Below are positions 17,570 through 28,100 of a stretch of 64,000 bases of DNA, one piece after another (within the stretch, counting starts at the first letter, position 1; every line of letters starts with the position of its first letter). The notes under the pieces are model-generated. The model was not told the DNA's origin. It was given only the letters and a program-made list of their open reading frames with translations, and ran no database searches. The position numbers and the translations under genes were made by a program. The stretch is taken from positions 62,001 to 126,000 of the forward strand of contig NZ_AHCD03000043.1 of NCBI RefSeq assembly GCF_000238295.3. Direction: 5' to 3'. The DNA is from Pseudoalteromonas rubra (GTDB taxonomy: Bacteria; Pseudomonadota; Gammaproteobacteria; Enterobacterales; Alteromonadaceae).

Positions 17570-18244
17570 GTGTTGCGAATATTAATAGCAGAAGATCACC
17601 TGGATATTGCAGAAAATATCGGGGATTACTTAACAGCCAAAGGCCACCAGGTGGACTTTGCCTATGATGGGGCAATGGCTGTGAGTCTGGCACAAACGCA
17701 AACGTTTGACGCGATTGTGATGGACATCATGATGCCCAAACTGGACGGGTTAAAAGCCACGGCTCAGATACGCCAGGGGCAGCAGCCTCAGGTGCCCATT
17801 TTAATGCTGACAGCAAAAGATCGGCTGGATGATAAGCTGAACGGATTTGATTCCGGGGTGGATGATTATATTCTTAAGCCCTTCGCCATTGCTGAATTGT
17901 ATGCCAGGCTGCTTGCCCATACCCGTAAGGCACAAAATGACTACCATTCTGTTTTGGCCGTGAATGGTCTGGCGTTAGATCAGAAAAACAAAACGGCATG
18001 TTTCAATGGCCAGGCCCTGAAGTTAAACCCAACCACCTTTAAAATTTTGACTTTGCTATGTAAAAGTCACCCAAATCTGGTGGATAAAGCAGAGCTGGAG
18101 TTTCAACTCTGGGGCGACCTGCTGCCAGAGAATGATGTATTGAGAAGTCATGTTTATAATCTGAGAAAGTCGTTGGCGGGGTGTGCGGAACACTTAAAGA
18201 TCCAATCAAAACATGGTCAGGGGTACCAGCTTGTTTTTATCTGA
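17570..18244 (+). CDS. OmpR/PhoB-family response regulator
   Basis: The 224-residue protein has a receiver domain (1-118; Asp52 in AIVMDIMMPKLDG, Lys in DDYILKPFAI) and a C-terminal winged helix (about 130-224; LNPTTFKILTLLCKSHPN and LRSHVYNLRKSLAG). Start GTG 17570 has GAGGTG upstream. It overlaps the kinase gene by 32 bases and sits with a MipA/OmpV gene, a common arrangement for envelope-stress or antimicrobial-sensing systems. Confidence 0.9.
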   Translation: MLRILIAEDHLDIAENIGDYLTAKGHQVDFAYDGAMAVSLAQTQTFDAIVMDIMMPKLDGLKATAQIRQGQQPQVPILMLTAKDRLDDKLNGFDSGVDDYILKPFAIAELYARLLAHTRKAQNDYHSVLAVNGLALDQKNKTACFNGQALKLNPTTFKILTLLCKSHPNLVDKAELEFQLWGDLLPENDVLRSHVYNLRKSLAGCAEHLKIQSKHGQGYQLVFI

Positions 18245-19520
18245 TTGTCAGTCAAAGTTAGCTCGCTTTGCCCGTACTCTGAGCCTGAGTCAGCGTGTTA
18301 AGGCCACGTTTATCGCCAGCTTTAGTGTGTTTTGCATGCTGAGTTTGCTGGTGGTATTTGCCGCAACCAAAGGCACCGAAGATTATATTTTTGAAAAGCA
18401 GCTGAGCCGGGTTGTGACTCAGTTTAGTCAAAACTATGCACAGAGGCACACGTTTTTATTCCCTGAAGGGATAGTGGCCTATGCCCGGTTTGCTGATATT
18501 CCGCCATTGCTTGCTGAGTACATCGACAGCACCACACCTGGCGTGTTTGAGCTGGAACATCCCGACGAACAAGACTTTCATTATGCCGTTGCCAGAATGC
18601 CGGATAATTCTTTGTATTACTTCATTTATGATGTCAATGAGGTGGAAATTTCCGAAAACCTGGAGCGCATGATGATGCAGATTATTTTTTCCAGTTTTAC
18701 GTTATTTATTTTGCTGTTTTTTGTGATTTTTCATCTTGTGTTGAAACGCTCGCTTGCGCCGATGTTTACTTTGATAGAGCAGGTTAAGAAAAGTGATGGG
18801 TCGTCGGATCCGCGATTTATCACTGAATACAAATATGAAGATGATGAAATCGGCCTGCTAAACAAAACACTGGCTGATTATGCACAACGTATTGAAGCGT
18901 TCGTTCAGCGAGAGCGCGAGTTTACCAGTTTTGCCAGTCATGAATTACGCACCCCAGTGACGGTGATCAAAGGTGCCAATGAGCTGTTAAAGCTGCACAG
19001 TGAAAGGGAGCCGGCGCTGGCAAAACCGCTGGCGCGGCTGGAACGCGCAGTCAATAGTATGGAAGACATGATCACCGTATTGCTTGAATTGGCAAGAGAG
19101 GATAAAACAGGGCAAACGGCGCAGGCTGAGTTGGCCTCAGTGGTTGAAGAAGTCTTGTTAGCGTTTCAGTGTCAGGCGGACAAAAATGGCAAAACGCTGT
19201 CCCTGATCGCATCGTCGAAAAATAGCCCGAGCATCACACGCGTGAACGGACTGATTGTGATTAGTAACCTGGTCAGGAATGCCATTCAGCACTCGACAGA
19301 GGCGGACATAGAGTTGCGTGTGACAGACAGTACTTTTAGCGTGAGCAATATATTACAACCCGGGCAATCGGCGCATGTCAGCGAGTTTTTTTCTGGCACA
19401 GAGCAAGGGTATGGACTCGGGAAAATCATTGTTGAACGTGTTTGTCGCCAACAAAACTGGCAATACACGCAACGCATAGAGGGGAGTCAGATCTGTGTCA
19501 CAATCGATTTTTCCGGGTGA
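18213..19520 (+). CDS. Membrane sensor histidine kinase
   Basis: The 435-residue protein has two membrane helices (about 37-55 and 150-172) flanking a ~95-residue periplasmic sensor. A HAMP-like region follows, then a HisKA domain with His243 in FASHELRTPVTVIKG. The HATPase domain has an N box (VISNLVRNAIQHS) and a G box (GYGLGKIIVERV). It partners the overlapping response regulator. TTG 18231 would remove most of the overlap and is an alternative start. Confidence 0.88.
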   Translation: MVRGTSLFLSDCQSKLARFARTLSLSQRVKATFIASFSVFCMLSLLVVFAATKGTEDYIFEKQLSRVVTQFSQNYAQRHTFLFPEGIVAYARFADIPPLLAEYIDSTTPGVFELEHPDEQDFHYAVARMPDNSLYYFIYDVNEVEISENLERMMMQIIFSSFTLFILLFFVIFHLVLKRSLAPMFTLIEQVKKSDGSSDPRFITEYKYEDDEIGLLNKTLADYAQRIEAFVQREREFTSFASHELRTPVTVIKGANELLKLHSEREPALAKPLARLERAVNSMEDMITVLLELAREDKTGQTAQAELASVVEEVLLAFQCQADKNGKTLSLIASSKNSPSITRVNGLIVISNLVRNAIQHSTEADIELRVTDSTFSVSNILQPGQSAHVSEFFSGTEQGYGLGKIIVERVCRQQNWQYTQRIEGSQICVTIDFSG

Positions 19521-19555
19521 GTATAAAGTGAAACAGGGTATAAGCCTGTGTCTGT

Positions 19556-19762
19556 TTATTTATCCCATTTCTCCATGACTTTAATAAAAAGGTAAAGGAC
19601 AACAAATACAAACAGCGCAATTTCCAGTGCCAGTATGCCCGTGTTGCCGCCTGAGATTGCGCGAAGAAAGTCGCCACACTCGCCACTGCACTGGCCGGCT
19701 CGCCAGGCCCAGGCTTTGTTCGATATCAGCGCAAGGATTAAGAAGAAAAACGGATATTTCAT
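19556..19762 (-). CDS. Small exported membrane protein
   Basis: The 68-residue protein has a signal peptide (about 1-19, ending KAWA), a short segment with paired cysteines (AGQCSGECGDFL), then one membrane helix (about 43-61) and a charged tail. It is convergent with the kinase gene. I do not recognise it, but the signal-plus-helix layout supports a real gene. Confidence 0.6.
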   Translation of the reverse strand: MKYPFFFLILALISNKAWAWRAGQCSGECGDFLRAISGGNTGILALEIALFVFVVLYLFIKVMEKWDK

Positions 19763-19935
19763 TGAATCAACGCCTGTAAAGACAATCTGCTGTTCATTGT
19801 ATCAGGTAATAGCGGGCTGGCTACACATGCTTTGAACCTGACTGCGCTGATGAAAATGGCATCCAGATAGTCTCAGACTGGCAAGATATAAAGCGAGCCT
19901 TTTCACATGTCAGTAGCAGAACGGGCTAACACTCA

Positions 19936-20391
19936 TCATTGCATCAACCTGTCTGCCAAAAATTTAATATGTTGAACCTGGACGCCGTCCTCTTCAGTGT
20001 GCACCAGAATAACTCTGGCATGTGCAGGACCCGTACTGAACTGTAATGAGAGCAGATAAACCGCAGTCGTTGTCGTGTTGCCCGTAAAAGACGTTCTGGC
20101 ACTCATGTTTTCAAGCTGTATTGCGTCAATTTGCTCAAGTTTACCCAGTGTTGAGACTTTATCTATGTACATCTGCCATTGTTCTGGTGTTGCGGATGAT
20201 ACGGCTTGCTCAACCATAAGGCTTTGAATCAAATCAAGATCCCAGTTTGTAACGCGTGGCATTTGTTGTTCCAGAAAGGGGATAAAGGTCTCGTCCGGAT
20301 CTGCTTTGTTTAGCCCTGCAATAATCGCTATCCCAATAAAGAAGACAAAAATGCTACTAATCCCAATACCCAAAATCTTTAGTACTTTCAT
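19936..20391 (-). CDS. Hypothetical single-pass membrane protein
   Basis: The 151-residue protein has an N-terminal membrane helix (about 7-25, ILGIGISSIFVFFIGIAIIA) and a soluble mixed alpha/beta remainder outside the cytoplasm. The remainder carries a TTTAVYLLSLQFSTGPAHAR strand pair near the C-terminus. The fold resembles small NTF2-like or DUF-type periplasmic domains, but I cannot name it. Monocistronic. Confidence 0.65.
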   Translation of the reverse strand: MKVLKILGIGISSIFVFFIGIAIIAGLNKADPDETFIPFLEQQMPRVTNWDLDLIQSLMVEQAVSSATPEQWQMYIDKVSTLGKLEQIDAIQLENMSARTSFTGNTTTTAVYLLSLQFSTGPAHARVILVHTEEDGVQVQHIKFLADRLMQ

Positions 20392-21094
20392 GTGATGACT
20401 GCCTGTAAACCAAAATGATTGATTGCAAAGTCAGGGAAAATTGCAGGCCCTGCTATGCAATGTGTATAAAGCTCCTAGTTTATCACCAGGTACAATTTGA
20501 GTGTACTGTGATAAATAAAAGCTATGGGTAAGGTATCGGTAAACGCGGTGTGGGTTTTGGAGCTTGTGAGTGCGTGGTTAAAGTGGCCATGAGAGGCTGA
20601 ACTTTATGCCAGTGATAGTCGTATCCACTCCAAATGCAGCATAGCGCCAGGTGTGGTAAGAATGGTGTCAGTTTCTGTGGGTAGTTGCTTTATCACTGTT
20701 ATTTTTCTCGCTGAATAATATTCATTGTTCGCGTAGCATTTTTGATTTTCGCGCGACCAGTATTGTTATATCTCTTCAGTTTCTCTCAAGTGGAGATACA
20801 TAAATTTCAATAATTTTACATTAAATATCAATCTTTATGTCATTTTTAACAGTCTGCTGGATGAAATATTATAACAGTTTTTTTGAATGTATGTTGCAAT
20901 TGGACCGTTCCAGTTGCTACCTTTGTTAACAGTTTCACAACACAGTACTGACATGTTTATCGCAGTAAGTGACCTTGTTGTATAGGTACAAGTAGTTAAA
21001 CCACTTGGTTGCCCGGCGGCTATGGGCGGTTGTTTAAGTGCATTGTCAGTTACAAAAAGAGTAACAATACAACAAGGTACAACAAGGAGAAGAC
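20392..21094. other. Long intergenic region upstream of subtilase
   Basis: About 700 bases without a plausible gene on either strand. The middle (20,700-20,900) is AT-rich. The last 15 bases hold the ribosome site (AAGGAGA) for the protease gene. Its length suggests complex control of the protease; I could not identify a specific promoter or operator with confidence. Confidence 0.5.
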
Positions 21095-22672
21095 ATGAGT
21101 ATCACACGTTTTAAACTATCAACCCTATCCACCCTAATGTTTACTGCATTGAGCTTGCCTGCGTTCGCACAAGAGCCTGTTTTTCAGGGGCATACAGAAG
21201 AAGCAAAACTACAAAGCAAATCTAAAAAGAGCGCCAGCAATCGCTATATAGTGCGCTTTAAAGAGACATTGTCAGGGGGTAAAAACAGTTTCAATAATTA
21301 TATTGCACTCAACTATCTGTTTACTGCAGGTGCAGAGCCATTGTTTGCACTCAATGGTCAGCAAGCGATGGTGGCAGAACTGGATGAATACAGCCTGGAG
21401 ACACTACGAAGCTTTTCGTCCGTTGACTCAATCGAAATAGACCCCAAGCGTTATGTATTACCCTTAGCTAAGTCTGCAAATCAAATCGTACCTTTTGCAC
21501 AGAGTACACCGTATGGGATCACTATGGTACAGGGTCACTTGTTGCCTCAGTCCAATACCTCTGCAAGAAAAGTCTGCGTCATTGATACAGGTTACAACCT
21601 TGGCCACCCTGATTTACCCTATGGCAATGTAACCGGGGTTGCGAACAACAATGCGGTAGGCCGTTGGAACAATGATGGCAACGGCCATGGTACACACGTT
21701 GCGGGTACCATCGCGGCAGAGGATAACAATCAGGGCGTGGTCGGTGTGTATCCCGGTGTGGACCTGCACATTGTCAAAATTTTCGATGACAACGGACAGT
21801 GGACTTATGCCTCAAACCTGGTGAATGCAATTCAGCAGTGTAAAGATGGTGGTGCACAAGTTGTGAATATGAGCCTGGGTGGTGGTAATTACTCCAACAG
21901 TGAAAATACGGCGATGCAAAATTTCGTTGATGGAGGCATGATATTAGTCGCTGCTGCCGGTAATGATGGTAATAGCTCTAAATCTTATCCGGCCTCTTAC
22001 AACTCGGTTATTTCTGTGGCGTCTGTTACGTCGAGTGAAAGCCGTTCGTCGTTTTCTCAGTACAATGACCAGGTTGAGCTTGCGGGTCCTGGTTCCAGTG
22101 TTAACTCGACCTACCCGACTAATACTTATCGGAGTCTGAGTGGTACATCTATGGCCTCACCCCATGTTGCTGGTGTCGCGGCGTTGGTGTGGAGCCACAA
22201 CAGTCAGTGTAATAACCAGCAGATCCGGGCCGCTCTGAACGCAACTGCCAAAGACAAAGGGGCAGCGGGTCGAGACAATTACTATGGCCATGGTATCGTC
22301 CAAGCTAAAGCTGCATCAGATTACATTGCTGCCAATGGCTGTCAGGGAGGCGGCGATCCGGGTGGTGTGACGCCTGTGAATGGTTCACTGCCAAATCTTC
22401 AGGGCAGCCAGAATGGCTGGACGCACTACACTTGGGATATTCCGCAGGGAGTTAAAGAGATGGCGCTGACCATCACCGGTGGTACCGGAGACGCTGATCT
22501 GTATGTAAGATACAACGCTCAGCCTGATGCAAATAATTACACCTGCCGTCCCTGGAAGAATGGCAATGAAGAACAGTGTTTATTTACTAACCCAAGCTCG
22601 GGTGTATGGCACATTAGCCTCTATGGCTACAACAGTTACAATGGTGTGACATTGAATTATTCTTATAAATAA
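21095..22672 (+). CDS. Secreted S8 subtilisin-like protease with PPC domain
   Basis: The 525-residue preproenzyme has a signal peptide (about 1-25, ending PAFA), an I9 inhibitor propeptide (about 45-125; RYIVRFKETL to SVDSIEIDPKRY), and a catalytic S8 domain. The triad is Asp164 (VCVIDTGYN), His198 (GNGHGTHVAG) and Ser352 (GTSMASPHVAG). A Gly-rich linker leads to a C-terminal PPC domain (about 430-525; GGTGDADLYVRY), normally removed after secretion. It resembles the extracellular alkaline proteases of Alteromonadales and Vibrio. Monocistronic, with its own terminator. Confidence 0.94.
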   Translation: MSITRFKLSTLSTLMFTALSLPAFAQEPVFQGHTEEAKLQSKSKKSASNRYIVRFKETLSGGKNSFNNYIALNYLFTAGAEPLFALNGQQAMVAELDEYSLETLRSFSSVDSIEIDPKRYVLPLAKSANQIVPFAQSTPYGITMVQGHLLPQSNTSARKVCVIDTGYNLGHPDLPYGNVTGVANNNAVGRWNNDGNGHGTHVAGTIAAEDNNQGVVGVYPGVDLHIVKIFDDNGQWTYASNLVNAIQQCKDGGAQVVNMSLGGGNYSNSENTAMQNFVDGGMILVAAAGNDGNSSKSYPASYNSVISVASVTSSESRSSFSQYNDQVELAGPGSSVNSTYPTNTYRSLSGTSMASPHVAGVAALVWSHNSQCNNQQIRAALNATAKDKGAAGRDNYYGHGIVQAKAASDYIAANGCQGGGDPGGVTPVNGSLPNLQGSQNGWTHYTWDIPQGVKEMALTITGGTGDADLYVRYNAQPDANNYTCRPWKNGNEEQCLFTNPSSGVWHISLYGYNSYNGVTLNYSYK

Positions 22673-22706
22673 TTGCCTGTTAGGCCAGGTTTACCCATAA
22701 AAATCC

Positions 22707-22730
22707 AAGGCGCTCATTGAGCGCCTTTTT
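22707..22730 (+). terminator. Intrinsic terminator of subtilase gene
   Basis: Stem GGCGCTC-ATT-GAGCGCC followed by five T and preceded by AA; it starts 35 bases after the stop codon. Confidence 0.88.
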
Positions 22731-23342
22731 ACAAGCTCAGATTATCGAATCTAAAGAAATCCCGGCAAGTTGACGTTGCCCATGTTAGTGCCACTATATC
22801 GAGGCAGGTTTGGTGATGCAGGGTTTTATTCGATATGTACTTTTTATCTTTTATCTGGGGCAGAGTGGCGCCACTGTCATTGAGTTAGAGGGGATATGTC
22901 TACCGTGAGTTGCTGGTGGCAAAGCAAAACCTAAATGCGTGCTATTACTATGCTCACATTTTGAAGTGGGTGTGGGAGCAAAAGTAGGGTGATAAGAGGC
23001 CGTGTCTTTAATTTAGTCATGAACAACCACTATCCTTATTTTGGTTATAATGATCCGTTTCGGCACAATCGGCATTAGGTGCAATAATCAGTACTTTTAT
23101 CGTGACTGAGGTGTGAGTGGAGTGTGATTTATATCAAGTGATTGGCTGGTTCATTAAAAAAGCGTCGCAATGAGCAGACAGTTACCGTGAAAGCGTTCAA
23201 AATTCTGTGTTAGCAGGAAGTGATCGGCCACCTGGGGAGTTGACGTTGTCCAGGGTAACCGTGTGTAGGGTGAGATAACTCAGGTAAAATCCAGGCAGAG
23301 TCACTTTTTCGCGACTGCTGGCAAAAAATTTAGTTTGTTTTC
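22731..23342. other. Intergenic region without recognisable genes
   Basis: About 610 bases between the protease terminator and the N-acetyltransferase operator. No convincing reading frame with a ribosome site appears on either strand, and I see no clear repeat. It may be decayed coding sequence. Confidence 0.4.
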
Positions 23343-23373
23343 TTGACCTTAACTTAAGTTGAGGTTCTAGCCT
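23343..23373 (+). promoter_or_regulatory. MerR-type promoter/operator before N-acetyltransferase gene
   Basis: TTGACC (-35) and TAGCCT (-10) are separated by an unusual 19-base spacer. Overlapping the -35 and spacer is an 18-base near-perfect dyad, CCTTAACTTAAGTTGAGG (one asymmetric pair). This is the classic layout for MerR/SoxR-type activators, and the dyad resembles the SoxR box. No merR-type gene is in the window. Confidence 0.6.
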
Positions 23374-23404
23374 TAAGTTAATCTCAAAGAAAAGGAAAAT
23401 GATC

Positions 23405-24217
23405 ATGATGATTCAAGATTATATTAAATCGCTTCAGTTGACTCAGCAGCATGCCAGTTTGGCACAGCTCAGGGAAATCCAGGAAAAACATCTTGAAATG
23501 TATAGCTTTTCAAGCATTAGTGCACTGGGCGCAGAGATCATATCGCTTCAGGAGGAAGATTTGCTGGATCGTCTGGTGCTCAGGAAAAAGGGAGGCTACT
23601 GCTTTGAGCAGAATAAGCTGGCTTACCTGGCACTGGAACACTTGGGCTATGAGGTTCAGCCATTGCTGGCCAAAGTACTGTTAAACGGCAAAGAAGACAA
23701 TGCCAGAACACACCGAGTTACTTTGGTGAAAATTGGGGATGAAAGTTACTTATTTGATGTGGGTTTTGGCTCAAAATCACCGAAAGAGCCATTGTGTATT
23801 TCTCAGTCTGGCACCATCGAGGTCGGAAACTATCATTACAAAATAACCCGCACAGCGTCAGACGTGCGTATTGAGCTGTTACAGCCTGAGCAGGTTAGCC
23901 TGTACAGTGTGTCGCTGGTTCCCGTTACGGAGAAGGACTTTGATGTGGTACATTTTTACAGCCACCAGCATCCTGAGTCTAATTTTGTCAATAACCTTGT
24001 ACTTTCCCGAGTTACGGGCGGACAGCGTTTTACATTGCGCAACTTGCTTTACAGGGAACTGCATGAAGTCAGTCAATTCAGTACAGTCATCGAAGTCACG
24101 TCAGCGCAACAGTTGCTGTCTCTGATGCGGCAAAAGTTTTTACTGAATGTGTGTACTTCTGAAGCCGAACGTCTTTTTGCCCGCGCACAGAAAAGCATGA
24201 GAATGCAAAGCGCATAA
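23405..24217 (+). CDS. Arylamine N-acetyltransferase
   Basis: The NAT-family enzyme of about 270 residues carries the catalytic triad: Cys66 in RKKGGYCFEQN, His in ARTHRVTLV, and Asp in YLFDVGFGS. NATs move acetyl or other acyl groups from CoA to arylamines and hydrazines; in some clusters they form amides in natural products. Starts at 23399, 23405 and 23408 are all in frame; 23405 is best spaced from AAAGGAA. It sits before the pigment locus, but a bidirectional terminator separates them, so it is probably independent. Confidence 0.9.
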   Translation: MMIQDYIKSLQLTQQHASLAQLREIQEKHLEMYSFSSISALGAEIISLQEEDLLDRLVLRKKGGYCFEQNKLAYLALEHLGYEVQPLLAKVLLNGKEDNARTHRVTLVKIGDESYLFDVGFGSKSPKEPLCISQSGTIEVGNYHYKITRTASDVRIELLQPEQVSLYSVSLVPVTEKDFDVVHFYSHQHPESNFVNNLVLSRVTGGQRFTLRNLLYRELHEVSQFSTVIEVTSAQQLLSLMRQKFLLNVCTSEAERLFARAQKSMRMQSA

Positions 24218-24332
24218 CCTATTGAATGGCCATCGCAGCACAGTGTTTAGGTTTTAACTACGCTGCTGTGATGGCAGACTTTTTTGAGAGATTGGGCACG
24301 GGTAATGCGTCCACTAAGCCATTACCACAGCC

Positions 24333-24368
24333 AAAAAAAGAGGTAACGTTAAACGTTACCTCTTTTTT
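24333..24368. terminator. Bidirectional terminator between nat and marR
   Basis: Long A run, stem GAGGTAACGTT/AACGTTACCTC with minimal loop, then a T run. The symmetric A/T tracts serve both convergent genes. Confidence 0.88.
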
Positions 24369-24404
24369 ATTTGATTCCTGGTCGCGCCCTCATGGGCAAC
24401 CTGA

Positions 24405-24899
24405 TTAGTGATGCAAATTGACAAGTAGTTTCTTCAACAGATTTGCCAGCTGCTGTTTTTCGTCCTCTTCAAGTGGTGACAACAAGTAATGTCCTTTGGC
24501 CACGTGCTCGGTGACCACTTCATTGATCAGCGTCAGCCCTTGTTCTGTCAGACTGACCATGACTCCGCGGCGATCATTGGGATCCGGGTTACGTTTAACT
24601 AAATCCTTTGCTTCAAGCTTATCAATGCGGTTGGTCATGGAACCTGAGGTTAGCATTAATGTCTGTAATAACTGGTTAGGCGTCAATGTGTATGGCTCAC
24701 CTGAGCGACGTAATGTCGCCAGTACATCGAATTCTCCCCCATTTAGGCCAAACCGGCTGAATACACCATGCAGCTCTTTGCTGAATATAGCATCCGTTCT
24801 GACCAGGCGGCCCATTATGGCCATAGGTGAGGGATCGATATCGGGCCTTTCTTTCTCCCATTGAGCAATTACGGTGTCTACTAAATCATGTTTCTGCAT
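24405..24899 (-). CDS. MarR-family regulator of the pigment locus
   Basis: The 164-residue winged-helix protein has GEFDVLATLRRSGEPYTLTP, the recognition helix TSGSMTNRIDKLEAKDLV, and the wing RNPDPNDRRGVMVSLTEQG, all standard MarR features. It is divergent from the NRPS gene with a 250-base shared region holding palindromes like one before the RND pump. MarR proteins usually repress until a phenolic or pigment-like ligand binds; the likely targets are the NRPS and pump promoters. Confidence 0.9.
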   Translation of the reverse strand: MQKHDLVDTVIAQWEKERPDIDPSPMAIMGRLVRTDAIFSKELHGVFSRFGLNGGEFDVLATLRRSGEPYTLTPNQLLQTLMLTSGSMTNRIDKLEAKDLVKRNPDPNDRRGVMVSLTEQGLTLINEVVTEHVAKGHYLLSPLEEDEKQQLANLLKKLLVNLHH

Positions 24900-25003
24900 A
24901 AAAACTACTTCTCTGTTTTCTTTGATGCGTTAAAGATACTGCAAAACAAACTTGGTGGCAAGAGTTATCACATCAAATATCTTCACAAAAAGTATGTTGG
25001 CAT

Positions 25004-25025
25004 TAAGATATATTTATTTATCTTA
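25004..25025. promoter_or_regulatory. Candidate MarR operator before NRPS gene
   Basis: Inverted repeat TAAGATA-N8-TATCTTA in the marR-NRPS intergenic region. A further TAAAGAT half-site lies at about 24931. Its half-site resembles the perfect palindrome in front of the pump genes. Confidence 0.5.
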
Positions 25026-25150
25026 GTATGGAACTTGTTGCATAGGATTTAGCTACTAGGCTTTAAAAGCTAAAGATGGGAAGTGGCATCAAGTGGATTT
25101 GTGAAGACTTAGAAACTTAGATGAACGAAATTTAATTAAGGGATTTAAAA

Positions 25151-28100
25151 ATGAACTTACTAAACTCACCGAACACGCATCAGTCAGCCAGTGGTGTAAC
25201 GCTTGCTGAAGCGGAAATAAAAGCAATAAATCTAATTGAATTAATGCGCCATCAGGTTGCAACACAACCTGAAGCGACCGCCGTTGTTGGTCATCATGAG
25301 AGCATGACTTTTGCGCAGCTGGATCTGCGAGCACAGCAGATTGCCGCGACATTACAGCAACTTGATGCCAAACCAGACGACTATATAGGCCTATTTGTTG
25401 AGCCTTCCGACGATTTGGTAGTCGGCGTATGGGGCAGCTTATATGCCGGGTGTGGTTATTTACCACTGTCACCTGAATACCCAGATAAGCGGGTATTACA
25501 CATGATCACTGATTCAAAGACTCAGTTGATACTGACGCAATCACACCTGAAAGAAAAAATCATCTCGCTTGTTGGGCCTTCTGTTACGGTCATTTGCCTG
25601 GAAGAGCTGAGCAATGAGCAAACATACTGTGCAGAGGTTGCCCCGGAAAATCTGGCATACATGATTTATACCTCGGGCAGCACCGGGACACCGAAAGGCG
25701 TCATGATTGAGCACGGTAACATCGTTAATCAGATGCGCTGGCTGCGTGAGCAGTTTGGGTTTGATAACAGCACACGCATCATTCAGAAAACGCCATTTAG
25801 CTTTGATGCGGCACAATGGGAGATCCTGGCGTGTGCCATGGGCGCCTGCGTGGTGGCGAGTGAGCCAGGCATGTATCGTGATCCTATGGCATTGATTGAT
25901 GCCATGATTGAAAACGAAGTCACCGTTTTGCAGTGTGTGCCCACTTTGTTGCAGGCTCTGCTGGACACCCCAGGGATCCAGCTTTGTAGCTCGCTGCAGC
26001 ACGTTTTTAGTGGTGGTGAAACCCTGACAAAACAACTGGCAGCGCAGTTTTTTGAAGAGCTCCCGGGCCTTAAGTTAACCAACCTGTATGGCCCCACTGA
26101 GTGCACCATTAACTCATCCAGTTATACGGTAACTCAAAACACGCTGGAGCAGGATTTTGAGGCCATTTCAATTGGCCAGGCCGTTGCAAATACGCACTAT
26201 TATGTGCTGGATGATGAACTTCAACCGGTTGCAGCCGGCGAATCAGGTGAGCTGTACATCAGTGGTGCGCAGATCGCCCGTGGTTACTTTGACAGAGCTG
26301 ATATCACCAAGGAGCGCTTTATCTCTAACCCGCACTCTGATGAGCCACAGCACAGTGTGCTTTATCGAAGTGGGGATGTGGTTAAGCTGGATGATCAGGG
26401 CAACGCACACTTTTTAGGTCGCGTTGACAATCAGGTCAAGCTGCGTGGTTATCGGGTTGAGCTGGATGAGATCCGCCTGGCGATAGAAAAGCACGACTGG
26501 GTTAAAAACGCGGCTATGGTCATTAAAAATGATGAGCGAACCGGGTTTCAGAATCTGATTGCCTGTATTGAGCTGAACAAACGTGAAGCCGCAGTGATGG
26601 ACCAGGGTAATCACGGTGAGCACCACCAGTCGAAGAAAAACAAACTTCAGGTAAAAGCGCAGCTCTCTAATGCGGGTTTCCGTTCAGAGGCGGTACTCAA
26701 AGATGAGCCATCTTTTGAATTACCAAATAAACAACCAACACAAGGTCAGTCAGAAACGGTGTTTGCACGCAAAACCTATCGTTTCTTTGAAGGCGGAGAG
26801 CTGACGCAGCAGGACATCGTTGAGTTACTCGCAGCACCTGAGCGTGCGGGTAAGAGTGTCGATGTGGCCCAGTTAAGTTACGGTCAGTTTGGTCAGATCA
26901 TGCGCTATTTTGGTCAATTCAAAAGTGAGGAGCGTTTGTTACCTAAATATGGCTATGCTTCACCAGGTGCCCTATATGCAACTCAGTTATTTGTTGAAAT
27001 ACATCAGCTTTTTGACCTGGATGCCGGTATTTACTACTACCAGCCAGAGCAACATACACTACATTTAGTACGCCCGGTTGCCGAGCACAGTGAAGCTCAG
27101 CTGAAAGTTCATTTCCTGGGTAAACAACAGGCAATCGAACCGGTTTACAAAAACAACATTCTGGAAGTGTTGGAAATGGAAACTGGACACATGCTGGGGC
27201 TGTTTGATCAGGTACTGCCTTTATTCGGGCTGGCTGTTGGTAAAGGGGAATTCACTGAGTCACTGCAAGAATGTCTCGCGGTTGAGCACGATGACCAATA
27301 CCTGGGCAGTTATGAAATTACCCCGGCGGCGCAAGGCGTGCCACTGCAAGAAGTCGAGTCAATAGTGCAGATCCAAGGTGTTGAGGGTCTGGAGAATGGC
27401 CAGTATTCGCTGCAAGACGGTGAATTTGTGCCCCTGTCTGAAAAACTCATAGAGAAGAAAAGTGTTATTGCGATTAATCAGCAGGTTTATGAGCGTTCCA
27501 GCTTTGGTGTATCTATGCTCAGCCACACGACTGAAGCATGGCGACACTATGTCGACCTGGGCAGACGCTTGCAACAGCTACAAATGAACAAGCTGAATAT
27601 TGGTCTGATGTCATCCGGTTACAGCTCGAAAAGTGGGAATAACTTGCCATCAGCGGATCGCTTCGGCGCTATCCTGGCTGAGCAAGGCAAAGAGATGAAG
27701 CCGTTCTACTTCTGTATCGGCGGTAAGGTGTCTGACGAACAAATGCGCAGCGAAGGGATGAAAGAAGACGCCATCCACATGCGTGGTCCGGTAGAAATCC
27801 TGAAGGATGACCTGCAAAGTCGCTTACCGACTTACATGGTACCGAATCAAATCGTGGCGTTCGATGCATTCCCGCAAACTGCTAACGGCAAAGTGGATTA
27901 TATCGCCTTACGTGACAACGAGAAGCTGTCGCAACTGGGTAATGATGTGCCATATATTGAGCCACGTAACCCGCTTGAAGAGCACATTGCAGAAATCTGG
28001 AAGCAAACACTGAAATGGGATAAAGCGTCAGTTAAAGATAACTTCTTCGAAAGCGGCGGTAACTCACTGACAGCGGTGACCTTACTTAACCGCATTAATA

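Noticed and set aside
23405..24217. N-acetyltransferase as a tailoring enzyme of the pigment cluster
   Set aside because: A strong bidirectional terminator and a different type of promoter separate it; known indigoidine synthesis needs no acylation. Kept only as a weak possibility.
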